A stretch of DNA of 64,000 bases from Anthoceros angustus (Eukaryota > Streptophyta > Anthocerotopsida > Anthocerotales > Anthocerotaceae), in contig MU008149.1 of assembly GCA_010909165.1 (NCBI GenBank), positions 124,001-188,000 on the forward strand. Direction: 5' to 3'. Below, in pieces: positions 1-12,600 of the stretch (positions are counted from its first letter, which is position 1; every line of letters starts with the position of its first letter). The notes beneath the pieces were generated by a model. It was not told the origin of the DNA. It ran no database searches and worked only from the letters and a program-made list of their open reading frames with translations. The position numbers and the translations under genes are program-made.

Positions 1-2735
1 TTGTAGTGTTCGAGAGCCTGCCACCAACAAGCTCAGCATAACCATAGCATGTGGGCCTTGCAAATGTGGTAAGCACCCAGAGAGTGACATGTTACCTCTT
101 GAATTCGGGTAGCTTGGCGAGCAATATCTATCGGAAAAAGTTGATCCGTCTTCGTTAGCACAATCTGGACGCGCGTTCCAGCACTGTGCAGGGAAAAGCA
201 AGGAGGGATTCTCAGCTATTGGAGGCAAGACATCTTGGTCAAGGATGAAACATTCAGGATAATACCCCTCCATTAGATCGAGATACTCAATGTCCCTGGA
301 TTTCAATCCCCACTTCACATCAACAAGCATGCACACTCTCTTCAGCTCCTTCCGTTCAACAAGATACTCTTTCACCTGCAAGTCGATGTCACACAAATCA
401 AGATAAACGTTCTTTCCAACGAATATCACAATACTTACAGGCCGACATCATTCACAACGCAGCTCAAACAGGTAGACTGTACCAGCTCCTCCCAGGCTGT
501 CTTTTTCTGCTCCTTGGCATATGCAAAACCGTATCCAGGTAAATCAACGAGGCATAGTTGTGATCTCAATGTGAAAAAGTTGACGGTCTGCCAACACAGA
601 ACAAAGATAATCCTCAGACACTGTCGACCAAGTCCAGATTCATAAGGCGAGTACACCTCAGACCTGTCACCACTAGCTTTGGAAGTACCAGTTTCCACCT
701 ACTTGTGTGAGACCTGGTTTATCCGAAGTCCAGGCAACGCCCCATCGTCTTGTCAAAGCATTCAGAAGAGATGATTTCCCAACGTTTGACCTGCCTACAA
801 GCAGCAGAATCCTGCCTCAGCACGACATGGATCACAAAACTTGAGACCTTGGCGCTATGCGAGGAATCAAAAGAGCTTACCTAGAAATGCCACTTCTGGC
901 AGGTTCAACTGAGGAAGTGACGATGATTGCTTTGCAGCAGCTGCAAACACCAGTTTATGAGTAAACAGCTGCAACCAAACAGCCATAGAAAAGCTTCAAA
1001 CAATTAAACCATACAAGCTTAAATCCTGAGAAGGTTTAAACAGCTGCAACAGAAGTCGGCTCGACACAAAATCCCAACCTTTGAACCAAACTCCGTATCA
1101 ATTGGTGCCCGCATTGTGAGATCATATCCACTCCTACGCAATTCCGTTGATCTCCGTCGTCCAAGCTTCTGTTACGCCACGATTCCATCTCAGTTGGTGT
1201 TCACTGGGACAACCGACATATGGCAGGTCTAGGACTCTCACTTGCTCCTCAATGAAGTCCAGCAGCTCTTGGTGAGGTTGGATTGCACGAAACTGGGCGT
1301 TTTTTGAGATGGCCACTGCCTCGACTTCTGGCTCCTTCTTTGCTGCAAACAAACCGGTTATGGAGATCAGGTTAAAGCATGAAAAACACTTAGGTCAACA
1401 CGTGGGCCGGACATACCAGTTGTCTGCACAGATAAAGCAGGTTCGATGAAGCGCTTGTTGGAGCTGTCACGGGGGTTGATCCTCATCACCCGTTTAGTGG
1501 ACTTTTTCCTCGGCAAGTGCTGTTCTCTGTATTCATCGCCGAAGGACTGTTGGGAAAAAGTTTCAGGATCATCACCCCAATTTTTCTTCACAAGAGGAAA
1601 CGATCTGAATTTCCTGCTTGCATGCGGTGCACTCCTGCCCTGGTCCACTACTGGGGACTTCCTGCTTGTGCCATCCTTGCCGGAGCGAACAGGCTGTCGT
1701 TTGGAAGCTGGCACGTATGTCTGATACAACCGGGTCTGCAAGCTGGTGTAGTGGGAGAGGCGACTAGACCAAGAATGTGCCAGGCCAGGTAGTTTGCCAA
1801 GCCTGCATTGTGGAACTGCAAAACAGGGCACACAGCGGCCAGGTGAAATCCCTGCACAGCTTCCGCTGTAGTTGATAGTAGGTGAGACACGCTGCAGGGA
1901 CCCATTCTTTAGCACAAGCAACTGACCCATGTGTAACAGTTGGCGAGCTACTAAAGAAGCCCTGCAAAGCAAAGCGTCATCTGGTCTGGAGCCCAGAGCT
2001 CGTATACGCTTCATCAGACGCTCCATATTTCCAAAAACTCTTCCCGGGTCCCGATCATGCCATCCACGGACGCACACGATTGATGAACTTCACATCTCGC
2101 CATCTTTGGACAAAAACCTAACCCTACTCTGAATGGCTTTAGACGTCAAAGGCGACTGGACTTCTAATGGTTCCACAACGGGAAGGATCAGAGCAACATT
2201 CGGCTGGAGAGGTATCTACTACGGGGGACACACTTTTCCTATTCAAGGTCTTGGGCACTGGAACAGCAACCCGTGCTTTCTGTTCGACTGAGTACCTCTC
2301 CGTATAGCCTGCTCGCGATGCCTCAGGTGGGACAGAAGTTCGTAGATTCTGTTCGGCTAAGTGCCTTTCCATAGGGCCTGCTCGCGATGCCTCAGGTGGG
2401 ACATCAGTTCGCAGTCTCTGTTCGGCTAGGTGCCTCTCCAGAGGGCGTGCTCGAGATGTCTCAGCTGGGACAGAAATTCGCGGCTTCTGTTCGGCTAGGT
2501 GCCTCTCCACAGAGCTCACCCTCGATTCCTCAGGAGTTGCCACAAACTTGTTGAGTAATGCTGCATCTCTACTCTCAGCGTCTTTTTGTTTTCTTTCCTT
2601 CTCAAGTTGTTCCACGTAGCATGCGCACTCACTTTGACCACAAAAACCATCCATCTGTCCAACAGATGCGCGCAACAGCTCAATACCGGTACAATATGGC
2701 ATGCAGTCACATCTTAGAAAGCACAGCTGCTGCAA
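1..2735 (-). CDS. engB: EngB/YihA-family GTP-binding protein with long N-terminal extension (3' end cut by window edge)
   Basis: A TRAFAC-class GTPase. Bacterial EngB (YsxC) assists large-subunit ribosome assembly, and plant homologues act mostly in organelles; location here is inferred. Core exons on the minus strand are 1-17, 96-183, 266-375, 483-587, 703-815 and about 879-975. They encode G1 ([18 protein letters not shown]), a switch region (SDKPGLTQ then TVNFF), G3 ([17 protein letters not shown]), a segment [16 protein letters not shown], and G4 ([12 protein letters not shown]). The last exon begins ALEHY and runs off the window. Upstream open segments at 1134-1352, about 1370-2050 and 2139-2735 read as coding: basic, and including a 23-residue repeat. 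I join them to the GTPase by position and strand only, so the splice joins and the start (2735, or inner Met codons near 2702 or 2654) are uncertain. The 2139-2735 part could belong to a separate small gene. Confidence 0.8.
2270..2545 (-). repeat. 69-bp in-frame tandem repeat, about four units
   Basis: The motif tctgttcgg(c/a)ct recurs at 2282, 2351, 2420 and 2489, exactly 69 bp apart. Translated on the minus strand, each unit gives 23 residues of the form ERHLAEQ-x-R-x-VP-x-E-x-SRA. The period is a multiple of three and the frame stays open across all units, which suggests coding sequence. Confidence 0.85.
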
Positions 2736-3137
2736 GGGGGATAATAAGATGCAACACCGTTCATGTAACCGGCATGAACAGAGGGCTGTTACCTATGGTA
2801 CAAGAGCATCTTCCTCTGGAATGCTCCTCCTCTAGATGTATGACTAGAGATCTAAAACCAGCTGCCCCATAGCGAACTACTACAGTACCACACTGGCTGA
2901 CGTTGGGCGTATATATCTATCCAATTATTATCTATAACCTGAAACAATAGCGTCTCACAAATGCGTGAGAAACTCTCTTTCATCTTAGCTATCATTAGAG
3001 TTCCCATGGACCGCCCGTGATTTTATCTCGGCATCCTACTTTCCACCTCTTTCCCCTTGAACCCAATGCATAATCCTCCGCAAATATTTGCATACTCGAC
3101 TCATAGCAATGACATGAAGTTTCTTCAGTCATTGAAC

Positions 3138-6100
3138 TTAGACGACTTCCACTGTGTGCACCTCTGGAACATAGAAGGAGGAGTAGTTTCTCACCAAACC
3201 CTTGCTGATGACATGTCCATTCTCCGGGAGCTCTGAAGCAGATGCTCTTCCACTGTTCACCGTTAGATCCTTGATGATTGTGTGCAATTCATGATCTTGC
3301 ATAATTGATTCCATTGTCACATGCAGTCCTGCATAAGTAGACCCCACCCACGAAGAACTGGTTAGGTACCATACGCAAACAGCGGGCAAGCAGTTCAATG
3401 GCCAAGCAACAGATGGTACTTACTGAAACGCCAGTAGTGCCTAGGATTGGTTGGATCATTAATAGTCTCCTCATTTGCTGGCCGTTTGCAATACTCGTCC
3501 TTCAAAGCCATGAGATCCTGCAAGTTCGATTCCAAGGTCGTAAGCCACCAGAGAATCCAGAGAAAAGCACCAGAGAACAGCACATTTGTGGAAAACTACT
3601 CCTCACACTTGAGACAAACAAAGGACAAGTACTACCTGAATGGGGAAGATCGCAAATACTGAAGGAGACTCCATATGTTGCTGGACAATGGTGTGAGCAA
3701 TTCGAGGATCGCAAAGGGGAGGAGGAGGCTCCACAAATCCCAGCACATTTCTGAAGAACCGAGAACGCCGAGACTCATCTTCCTCCCACCATGCTCGAAG
3801 ATTAGGACAATCATGACAAGAAGGGGAACAAACCTGACAAGTGAGCAAATACACATTAGAACCCGTACCGAGTCATCGATGCGCGGACCGGCGTCATGAG
3901 GTAAAGAATAGTACTCACCGTCATATACTCGTACTCTGCCGGAATACCAAATTCTTGGCCAGGAGTGCCAGGCATGCGCTGCAACCGTAGACCAATTAAC
4001 CCCAACTCACCAAGAACCTGCATCGCAATCCCAGACAGGGTAAATGCAATAAATTGTCATTAGGAGCCATTGCTACAGTGAAGGTCCCACACTAATCATA
4101 CCGGTGCCACACAGGCAGGGACCATCCCAAGATCTTCGCCACAAGCAAGCATCTCAGATGCCTTCATCAAAACCGGCAAAGTCTTCAAAGCATTTTCTCG
4201 CCACAATTGTTCTTGACGATGGTAGAAGTAATCATAGTACAATGTCTTCAACACGTTTTGGCTGCAAGCGGGAACTCAAGAAAATGAGACACAGAACGAA
4301 GGAAGTAGTACATAAGTCATTCTCAACAAGTAGAAATATAGATAGGGCTTCACCTGTGATGATCGAGCTCAGCATAACTTGCGCTTTGCTCCAGACCAAA
4401 GCGAGGATAAAACTTCTTCGGATCTTCGGTATCTCTGATCAGCACAACTTCCTGTTGACACACCAATGTAATGTTAAAAAAAGACCATGGCTCCAGGCGT
4501 TGCGAGCTTTTCAAGTTCAATTGGGGGAGAACTCACATGCATCAGGTCAAAAAGTCCCTTTTTAGTCTCTTCTGCCTCTTCTACCAGCCACGGCGGCGAC
4601 CCCTCTCTCGGGCTCAAGTCCGCTAGAATTTTCTTTTCAGTATTGAACTCCTTTTTAAACTGCGAAAAACGTGCCAAAAAGTCAACGGACATACCATCAA
4701 ACAGATTGCTTTTGCATGTATGGTCGAGAAAACATCGCCTACCTGGTAGCAAAGGTGCGCATACTCGTCAAAGTACTTGGAGGCGATCTCAGTCCACCTG
4801 GCTCCGAACTTTTTCTGCACCCAAGATGTCTCACGGTAAGATTAGATCTAAGTGGCTAACAAATCTTACTAGGAACTATACTGCAACACCCAACTATGCA
4901 GGTGAACACCGGACCTGCAAAAGATGGCACCGGACATAGGGCTCGCTCAGCCGATTGAAGTCCCAGATTCCTTCTTTCTCAAGCTCCTCCTGAAGTAAGG
5001 GGCGGAAAGCAGTATTTCAGCAGATGTCCAAACCTAACCAACCTTCCCCGTGTGGTTCAAGCGAGCACTTCACTTACTTGACTCAGGGGAATTGACGGCC
5101 GAAACCTGCCCATCAGGCCGGTCACTGCATGGTCTGGCAGTTCCCATATTCTGAAAAACCCAAGAATGTGGTCTATCCTGTATGCCGTGAAATACTTTGA
5201 CATCTGCACAAAAACCCCACCAATTGTGAGTACAAAGACCTACTGTTTGGCCCAAACTTCGGAACTGACGAGCAACAATGGAGAGCCCAAGCCTTTACCT
5301 GGGTCAGCCTCGCTCGCCACCAGCCATAGTCATCTTTGGACATCTCTTCCCAATTATACGTAGGAAAGCCCCAGTTTTGGCCAGCCATATTGAAGTAATC
5401 AGGTGGAGCGCCCGTTGACGCATTCATGTGGAAAAGGTTGGGACTCACCCAGGTGTCAACACTATTGCGATCAACCCCGATAGGAAGATCCCCCTTCAAC
5501 ACTATTTTGTGTCTTCGGGCATAGTCTGCTGCTTCAATCAGCTGATCCATCAAAACGAGAACAATTGTTAATTTTTATATATGAATATATTCCCAGCATA
5601 AATCTTAAAAGAAGTCAACATGGACCATGTTAAAAGGGCAACGTTCTCACCTGCGTGTGCAGATGGAATTGCATGTAGTAATGGAACTGGATTGCAGCAT
5701 GCTGTTCTGCTCTTGGAGAAGTCAGCTTATCCAACTGTAAGTCACAATAATCACAGTCCGTCAGGAACCAGGTTTAAAAGTATCTGACCAGTGTATGGAA
5801 GATTGGAATGACTACTAACCTTCTGCTCTGTGAATTGAGAGAACAGACCCCACTGTGAATGATCAGCAGTCCCAAAGAGGTCCCGCAAGAAGCAGAATGC
5901 AGCATACGGTCTTAGCCAAGCCTGCATCCACTATGAGGGTCAGAAAACCAACACGCAGGTGCCTGCAAGGATCACGCTTGGCACGATCAGGATTGGGCCT
6001 TCACCTTATTTTCCTCGAAATACTGCTTAAAAGCAGTAGAGTTGAGTATTTCGTCCTTCTCCAGATTGAAAATCTTTCTGGCAATGGCCACCTTCACTGC

Positions 6101-8284
6101 CATAGTTGCATCGTAGTCTACTTCCTGCACAACCGAAAATTTGACATGAGGCACTTAATACACCGGCTACAAGCAGAGCCTTTAGCTGTTCAACCAAGCA
6201 CAAGCTGTTACCTTCAAGTCCAACTGCTTCTTGGCAGCCTCAATCTCTTCCTGCTCAGATAACAGAACAGTTCGAACAAAAAAGTTCAGTCTAGCTTCCT
6301 TTTGAGTTCTCCCACTTATCACCAAAACGCCAATCAACTGCTTGTTGAATACTAAACCGGCTCACACCTTGATGCTCGAAGGAATTTTTGTTGACAAAGC
6401 TTGCAGACGAAGGTACAGAGGGTGCAAAGCGAAGACCGACAACGAACTGCAACGTCCATCACCAAGTGCGATGTTAGCACTTGGGAAACCAGAGAGGAAT
6501 ACCGGAGAAAGAGCAGAATATCAGGACCCAACATTACCTGTACGGGTAGGAATCCCACCACATGCGGTTGACAGATGTATCGTTGACAGGTAATAGTTGT
6601 ACAACCTTCAACCCGGATTTCAATGCCAAATCGATCACTAACTTAAGATCCAGGTACTCCCCTGAACCAACATCCTGCTCAGACCGGAGGGAGAACACCG
6701 GCACAGCAATTCCTGCGCCCCTCCAGGGATTTGCCTGAAAACGAATGCAATGAGTGTCAGTCAGTCGTTCTACAACAGATGCTTCCTGCAAAAACGACAA
6801 TTGCCAACACGAAGCAAGAGGCGCACCCGGAAGTATCCATCGTGTATGATGATCATGGTGGGGACTTTCCTGGCCAACGCGTCAAGAGCCAGTTCTTTGT
6901 CCGGACCAGCCTCTGGAATAACTTCCCCAGATTTGTCCTTGAGAATGTACTTGTATCGGACAGGAAAATCAGCTCTCTTCAGAACAGCGTCCAACTGCCA
7001 ATCAGAGCCGCCTGCTCGGAAAAGCTGCAACGCCCCTTCACTCGACCACTTCCCCAACGCAGGGGCACTGCCGGACAGGAATACCTAGACAGGAAAGATG
7101 CGAATCAGTATAGAGGCAAGCATTGAGCGTTACTTAGTTTCACACGAAAAGCATGGTGGACGAGCATACTCACCGACTGCCCTTTCTCCAAGCGTGAGCA
7201 ATTGACTCTGAATCGGACAGCCACAGAGTCTGCAGAACGGACAGGCCAGAATGAGAACCTCGAAGCACCACCCAAGGCCAAAGCAGTAGTCTACATGCAC
7301 AAGAGGTGCGACGAAACACTAACCTTGAAGGCTGAAAGACTCCTCCGGAAACTGGTTGGCGGCCAAGTCCTGGGGCAACTCGGCCACATCCTCCTCGGTA
7401 GCATTTCCGAAGATGACTTTCTTAAACGCACTTTTGGAGAGCAGATTCTCCGGAGAAGCTCCATCCTGCATAAACCAAGACAAAGGGACGGAAGCGAGCG
7501 GTGATTAACGGAACGGCGAGCGCGCTTCCCGAAAGCCATCAAAATCGACGACGCGACTGCAAGACTTCACTCAGACTCCGTCATCCAGCAAGCCAGATGC
7601 TACACCAATTGGCTACAAGCCGTAGGCCCGCCAAGAGCGTCACATCTCACTGTCGCAGTAGTGACTAAAAGCGAAAAAAAGCATCCCACTCTCGAGAGAT
7701 TCCGCTCAAAGCCTGAGCTGGTGGATTCACACTAGCAGAGACTTAAGGCAGCGGCCCAACATGAAAACAAGAGAGAATTGGCGCCGCTGCTTTCCAACGG
7801 TGAGCAAGCATGCAGAGCGACAGCAATCCAGGACATGGAATTGGTGTGGCAGACACAAAACAATCGCAAATCGGCGGTGGAGGTGGAGGCGTCCGAGACG
7901 ATTACGGCTTCAAGGCGCCGGACTCACCTGCCAGATGTCGTGAATGTCCACAGTGGCGGCATCCGGCAGGCCCTCCGGCAAGGCGAGGCGGCGCTGAGCC
8001 CCGGACTCCCGCTTAATTACGTTGTGCTTGTCGTCAACCAGCGCATAGTTGTATTCGGTCTGGAAGAAATCCGGGACAGAGATGAGGGCATGCCAGACGA
8101 GGGTATCCCCCTCGTGGCTCGGCGTCATCCACTGGGACTGCTTGACGTCCCAGGCGCCAAGCTGGGGATCGGAGCCGACCACGACCAAATTCTGGCCCCA
8201 TTGCGTGTAGTAAGGCAGCTTGAATCGGACATTGACGCGCTTGTAGCGGCGGAAAGGGAGCTGCCTCCCGGGCGCCATCTCCAT
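3138..8284 (-). CDS. DPE2: Cytosolic 4-alpha-glucanotransferase DPE2 (disproportionating enzyme 2)
   Basis: A GH77 transglucosidase. In plants it uses maltose from night-time starch breakdown, releasing glucose and passing a glucosyl unit to a cytosolic heteroglycan. The minus-strand model has 21 exons: 8284-7928, 7465-7324, 7229-7174, 7084-6827, 6734-6538, 6446-6368, 6250-6212, 6124-6005, 5921-5820, 5734-5651, 5541-5299, 5203-5078, 4989-4915, 4814-4743, 4659-4537, 4451-4354, 4261-4102, 4017-3919, 3833-3636, 3517-3424, 3328-3138. They sum to 2913 nt (970 residues), close to the 955 of Arabidopsis DPE2. Two N-terminal CBM20 starch-binding modules (VRFKLPYYTQWGQNLVVVG at the start; a second around 7084-6827) precede the split catalytic domain (LLPVNDTSV-RMWWDSYPY). 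Catalytic residues visible are Asp in AYRIDHILGFF, Glu in ACGEDLGMVP and Asp in SPSCHDC. The start MEMAPGRQ at 8284 was chosen because it directly precedes the first CBM20; the frame is open to 8356. No break is seen. Confidence 0.95.
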
Positions 8285-9330
8285 GCCATTCTCCCCCCTC
8301 AGAGCGGGCGTCATCTTCCCTTTCCTTCCTTCCCTCCCGCACCACTCCCTTTTCACTCAAGCCCAACCGCGCAACCGGAGCCGGGGCCCCGCTCAAATTT
8401 GGCAGCACCGGCCAAGATGAGGGGCCCGGCCCGGCCCGGCCCGGCAAGAAAGGCTCGCTCGCAGCCGAGATCCCGGCCGAGCGAGGCACAATTCTTGGCT
8501 CGGCTCGGCAGTCTCGCCCGATCCAACAGGAGGAGGAGGCAGAGGCAGAGGCCCAGGCTGGGATGCGAATGCGGATGCCCGAGGGGCACGAGCAGAGGCA
8601 GAAGAAGAAGTAGAGGAAGCAGAAGAAGAAGGCGAGGCGAGGAACCGGGGAGGTGGCCTGGTGGGGCTCTGCTGGCGAGCTTGCTGGGGAAAGGCGCTGG
8701 CAGGAGCAGAGCAGAGCAGCGCGGGGCGGGCTGGTGAAGGCGCGGGGGTCGCTCTCGGAGGAGGATGAAGGAAGGGAGGAGGACGAGGAAAAGGAGCTGC
8801 CTCCCGGGCGCCATCTCCATGCCATTCTCCCCTCAGAGCGGGCGTCATCTTCCCTTTCCTTCCTTCCCTCCCGCACCACTCCCTTTTCACTCAAGCCCAA
8901 CCGCAACCGGAGCCGGGGCCCCGCTCAAATTTGGCAGCACCGGCCAAGATGAGGGGCCAGCCCGGCCCGGCCCGGCAAGAAAGGCTCGCTCGCAGCCGAG
9001 ATCCCGGCCGAGCGAGGCTGTTCTTGGCTCGGCTCGGCAGTCTCGCCCGATCCAACAGGAGGAGGAGGCAGAGGCAGAGGCCCAGGCTGGGGATGCGAAT
9101 GCGGATGCCCGAGGGGCACGAGCAGAGGCAGAAGAAGTAGAGGAAGCAGAAGAAGAAGGCGAGGCGAGGAACCGGGGAGGTGGCCTGGTGGGGCTCTGCT
9201 GGCGAGCTTGCTGGGGAAAGGCGCTGGCAGGAGCAGAGCAGAGCAGCGCGGGGCGGGCTGGTGAAGGCGCGGGGGGTCGCTCTCTCGGAGGAGGATGAAG
9301 GGAAGGGAGGAGGACGAGGAAAAAGGAGCT
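8257..9330. repeat. ~537-bp tandem duplication over the DPE2 start and leader
   Basis: 8257-8792 and 8793-9330 are near-identical direct copies (offset 536 bp at gagctgcctcccgggcgcc, found at 8258 and 8794), differing by a few small indels. The unit runs from about codon 9 of DPE2 through the start codon and the GC-rich leader to a CT-rich stretch (minus-strand sense). The copy away from the gene therefore has its own MEMAPGRQL start, which leads into unrelated sequence. The right end (aaaggagctagg) and left end (agggagctgcc) share GGAGCT. Confidence 0.9.
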
Positions 9331-9345
9331 AGGCAGCGGGCATCG

Positions 9346-9356
9346 TGTTATAAAGG
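9346..9356 (-). promoter_or_regulatory. Candidate TATA element for DPE2
   Basis: TTATAA lies in gtgttataaaggc, just outside the duplicated unit. On the minus strand it reads ctttataacac and is followed about 30 nt downstream by a CT-rich tract, typical of a plant leader. The core is palindromic, so a plus-strand use cannot be excluded. No other TATA-like site is obvious between here and the DPE2 start. Confidence 0.3.
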
Positions 9357-9536
9357 CGGAAGGCGGGGAGGGGCGGGGCGTCGTTAGAGCCCGAGCCCGA
9401 GGGCCCCGTCCACGTGGCCCGCCTACCCTGGCTCCCGGCTGGCATGACAGACCTAGTTTTACCTACTGGAATGTACTGCCTGTGCAACTGGCGTGGGAAA
9501 CGAGGGCGCTGTTCCCACGGCGCTGCTTCTCCTCAC

Positions 9537-9660
9537 TCTCCCGACGCTCCCGACTCTCCCGACTCTCCCGACTCTCCCGACTCTCCCGACTCTCCCGACT
9601 CTCCCGACTCTCCCGACTCTCCCGACTCTCCCGACGCTCCCGACGCTCCCCGACTGTCCG
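9537..9660. repeat. 9-bp minisatellite (ctcccgact)n
   Basis: About a dozen consecutive units of the 9-mer tcccgactc, with a few gctc variants at both ends. The 9-bp period leaves all six frames open, producing spurious SPD/LSR/LPT repeat proteins that I do not call as genes. Confidence 0.9.
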
Positions 9661-12600
9661 TCCCGACTATCCGTCCCGACTCTCCCGACCGACTCCCGAC
9701 TGACTCACGGCTGGTGCGGCCCGAAGCGGGCCTGACGAGATCGAGCCTCCGCCGCTACCTAAACAGTATTAGGCTGTATTCGGGCAGGGCTGCTGTGAGG
9801 CGTAATGGGAAGGAATCAAGGAATTTGGAATCGTCCCACGAGGGCCGGGCCTATATTCGCGATCGAAGAGACGAGGGCAGATTCCATTCCCTCTAATTTC
9901 CGTTAAATCGATTCCCTTGGCGTCTCGGAAACGCCGCAGGCGGAGGCCCGGCCCGGCCCGGCCCGGCCCGAGCCCTCCAAGAAGTCGGGAGGCGCCGCGC
10001 ACGTGGCGACGCGCGCGTCGACGTGGAGAGGGCGTCACGCGGGAACCGCGAAACTTCGAGTTCTTGACTGGCGGAGGACCAGCGCGGCCCGCGTGGCGTA
10101 TGTTAGTTGGGGGTGACTCAGCGTCGCACCTGTTGGGCTGCGACAGCGTTAAATAAAAGTTTCGTGGTTATTCGGTTAAGCAATTAGCGACCCCCGTCCT
10201 CAGGCTCCGTCCCGCGTTCCGTCAGAGGTGACGCCACGGGGTGGTCCTTGGGGTGGGAACTGGGAAGACGCGTGGGAGGCCGCGGGATATGCCTTTCAGC
10301 CGATGCGGACATGTAACAGAATTTGGAAAATGCTACAAGTACGCGGACGGCGGACGGGTTTGGGCCCAAGACAGGGCGGCCTTGGGGAACGGTGAATGAA
10401 GAAGAAGCAGTGTTGTTTGTCGGTTCCTCGCTCGACAGCGGAGAAGGGAGCAGATCTGAGTGGATACAGGAAGGAGCAGGGCAGGGGGGCCGGCCCAAAT
10501 CGGGCCGGCCGACACCCCAACAAAGCTTTGACTACCATGCGGCAGAGCGGGGCGTGCTCGAGACTGGGTCCCCTGTGGCCCATGACCTCGCGCCCGAGAT
10601 AGATAGTTCTGTGGATACCTCTGAAGCTCCCTCCATAGTCTACTCACTACTACATGGCCGCACCCAAAAAGATCTCTCGTTCCCAGCCATGGGACATGGG
10701 AGGAAATCCGGCACAAGCCCACACACAAAGGTGATATTTTAGAGCCCGGTTGTGGAATCTAGTTCTCGCATCTCTGACATTCGTGACATTGCTTATGTGG
10801 GTTTCTTGAAGAACCCAGCAAAACCCACCGAGGATTTAGATATCCGAGATGAACACGAAAAAAAGCAGGTGCAGAAAGTTTGCAAGCATTTGGGTGTCCG
10901 AGGTGAACTTTGCCAACGCACGGAGTAGATTGAACATGATAACACAAAATCCGAACCAAAAACACGGAGGCATGAGAAATCCGAGGGAGAACTCAGCCCG
11001 ATGAAGTACAAGGCTCGATGACTTCGACGCAAGCGCTGGCAGCTCAAGGAGGAAAAGAGGTTAGGTGATCTCGAAAGTGGAAAAGGGCTCGGGTGTGTAG
11101 GAAAATCCTAGACGGGGGAGCACATGGGAGTTGTGAGCAAGCCAACACGACCCACGAAACAAGCGATGAAAGCCAGCGCTAGAAGGTGCAGGAAAGATGG
11201 ACGATGCGGGGCGGAGGTGGCCGAGGAGGGTGGGTGGCGCTGCGGTGCGCTCTTGTGTTCATCCCCACTTTTGTCCGTGTCCTACTGTTGAAGGCAGAAA
11301 TCACGTTGACATTGATGGAATCCGTGGAGCATGGCATGGCACACAGGTCTGTCCCATGTGAAACACTGGATGCGAAACGTCAGCCCCGCCCTCCTCCATG
11401 CTGGGTCCATGAGGATGGTTCATGGGGTCCATGGAATGGGAAGCTGGGTTTACAACTTCAGATGTAGTGTAGAATAAAATATAGCTAGATGCAAATGCGC
11501 AGGATGGTGGGCAGGTGCCAGATTGTGTGTGACCTGCAAGAATAGCCCTGACCATGGCAAGCGTTAGTGGCGCATTGGTGAGGACCGATGAACAGAGCTG
11601 CAATGATTGGGAGCTGCAAAGCTCGGCTGTCTCCCACATGTGCTAGAATACATTGAGTGGACGAGGCATTCAAACTCTGTCAGCCGACCTGAACTGCAGT
11701 CTGCAGTCTGCAGTCTGCAGTGCTACATACATGCAACAGGATACAACTGTATGTACATACATATGTTTATATGTACATATGTACCTTAGTTTACACGTAG
11801 GTACTGCAGTCATTAGTTTGGGTATGTGCAGACTGCGGGTGCACATGTCTGTTGGGCACTGTCTGCATTATTTATGCTGCAGCTGGTCTGCTGTGTGACA
11901 TGTGTGATCCTAAAGAGCGCTGTTGGAGAAGTTTCTTCTGGCTGTACTGCACCGTGCACTGCACGGTCGCAGCAGTGGGATGCAAACAACATACAAAAAC
12001 ACACTCACACATACACAGTCGAACCAGTCTAGAGTGCCGCTCACTGCCAAGCCTGGAACAGAAGAACGTCGTAGCGTTCCCTACGGGCTTTGGCTTGTTG
12101 TAGCACGTACGTACAAGTACACTTCCCCGTCCCACTTCAACTTCAACGCCAACCCACCTCATCCATTTCATCGAGCAGTGCCCTAGTCTAATTGGCGGGC
12201 CTTCCCAGCCGGCACCGCGCATGCTTCACCGATGATCTAAAGCCTGACCGATTCCAGCCGAGAGACCCAGCCCGCTGCCAAAGCCGTCAAATCTCCCCCC
12301 CTGGGCCTGAACGCAGCAGCAGTGGCGGGCAGCCTTTCAGTCCCCGAAACATTATTATTCTACTCCCGAGATATGTTGGAAAGCGTGACAGCCTTATCAC
12401 CTCTGCCTCCTCTTCGTATCCACCCCCCCTGGAGATTGCCAGGCTATCACCATAATGGACAGGGATCCCGCGTATGTAATGGCAGCAGCAGGAGCTGCGA
12501 TCAGACCTATCCATCTTTGCGCATGGCTGCAACCGCGCACCGGGCCCCGGGCCCCGGGCCCCGAGCCCCGGACGCCCGGGACATAAACAAATGCTTTCCG

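Noticed and set aside
9414-9896. Pro/Ser/Asp-repeat protein (SPDSPD...) on the plus strand
   Set aside because: The frame is held open only by the 9-bp minisatellite. All three plus frames are open there and no flanking domain exists.
10323-10742. 139-codon plus-strand frame upstream of DUF707
   Set aside because: No motif, an overlapping minus frame of equal length, and GC-rich composition.
11740-11790. microRNA-like hairpin in the tacatatg tract
   Set aside because: The complementarity comes from an alternating purine-pyrimidine simple repeat and not from a defined stem with a loop.
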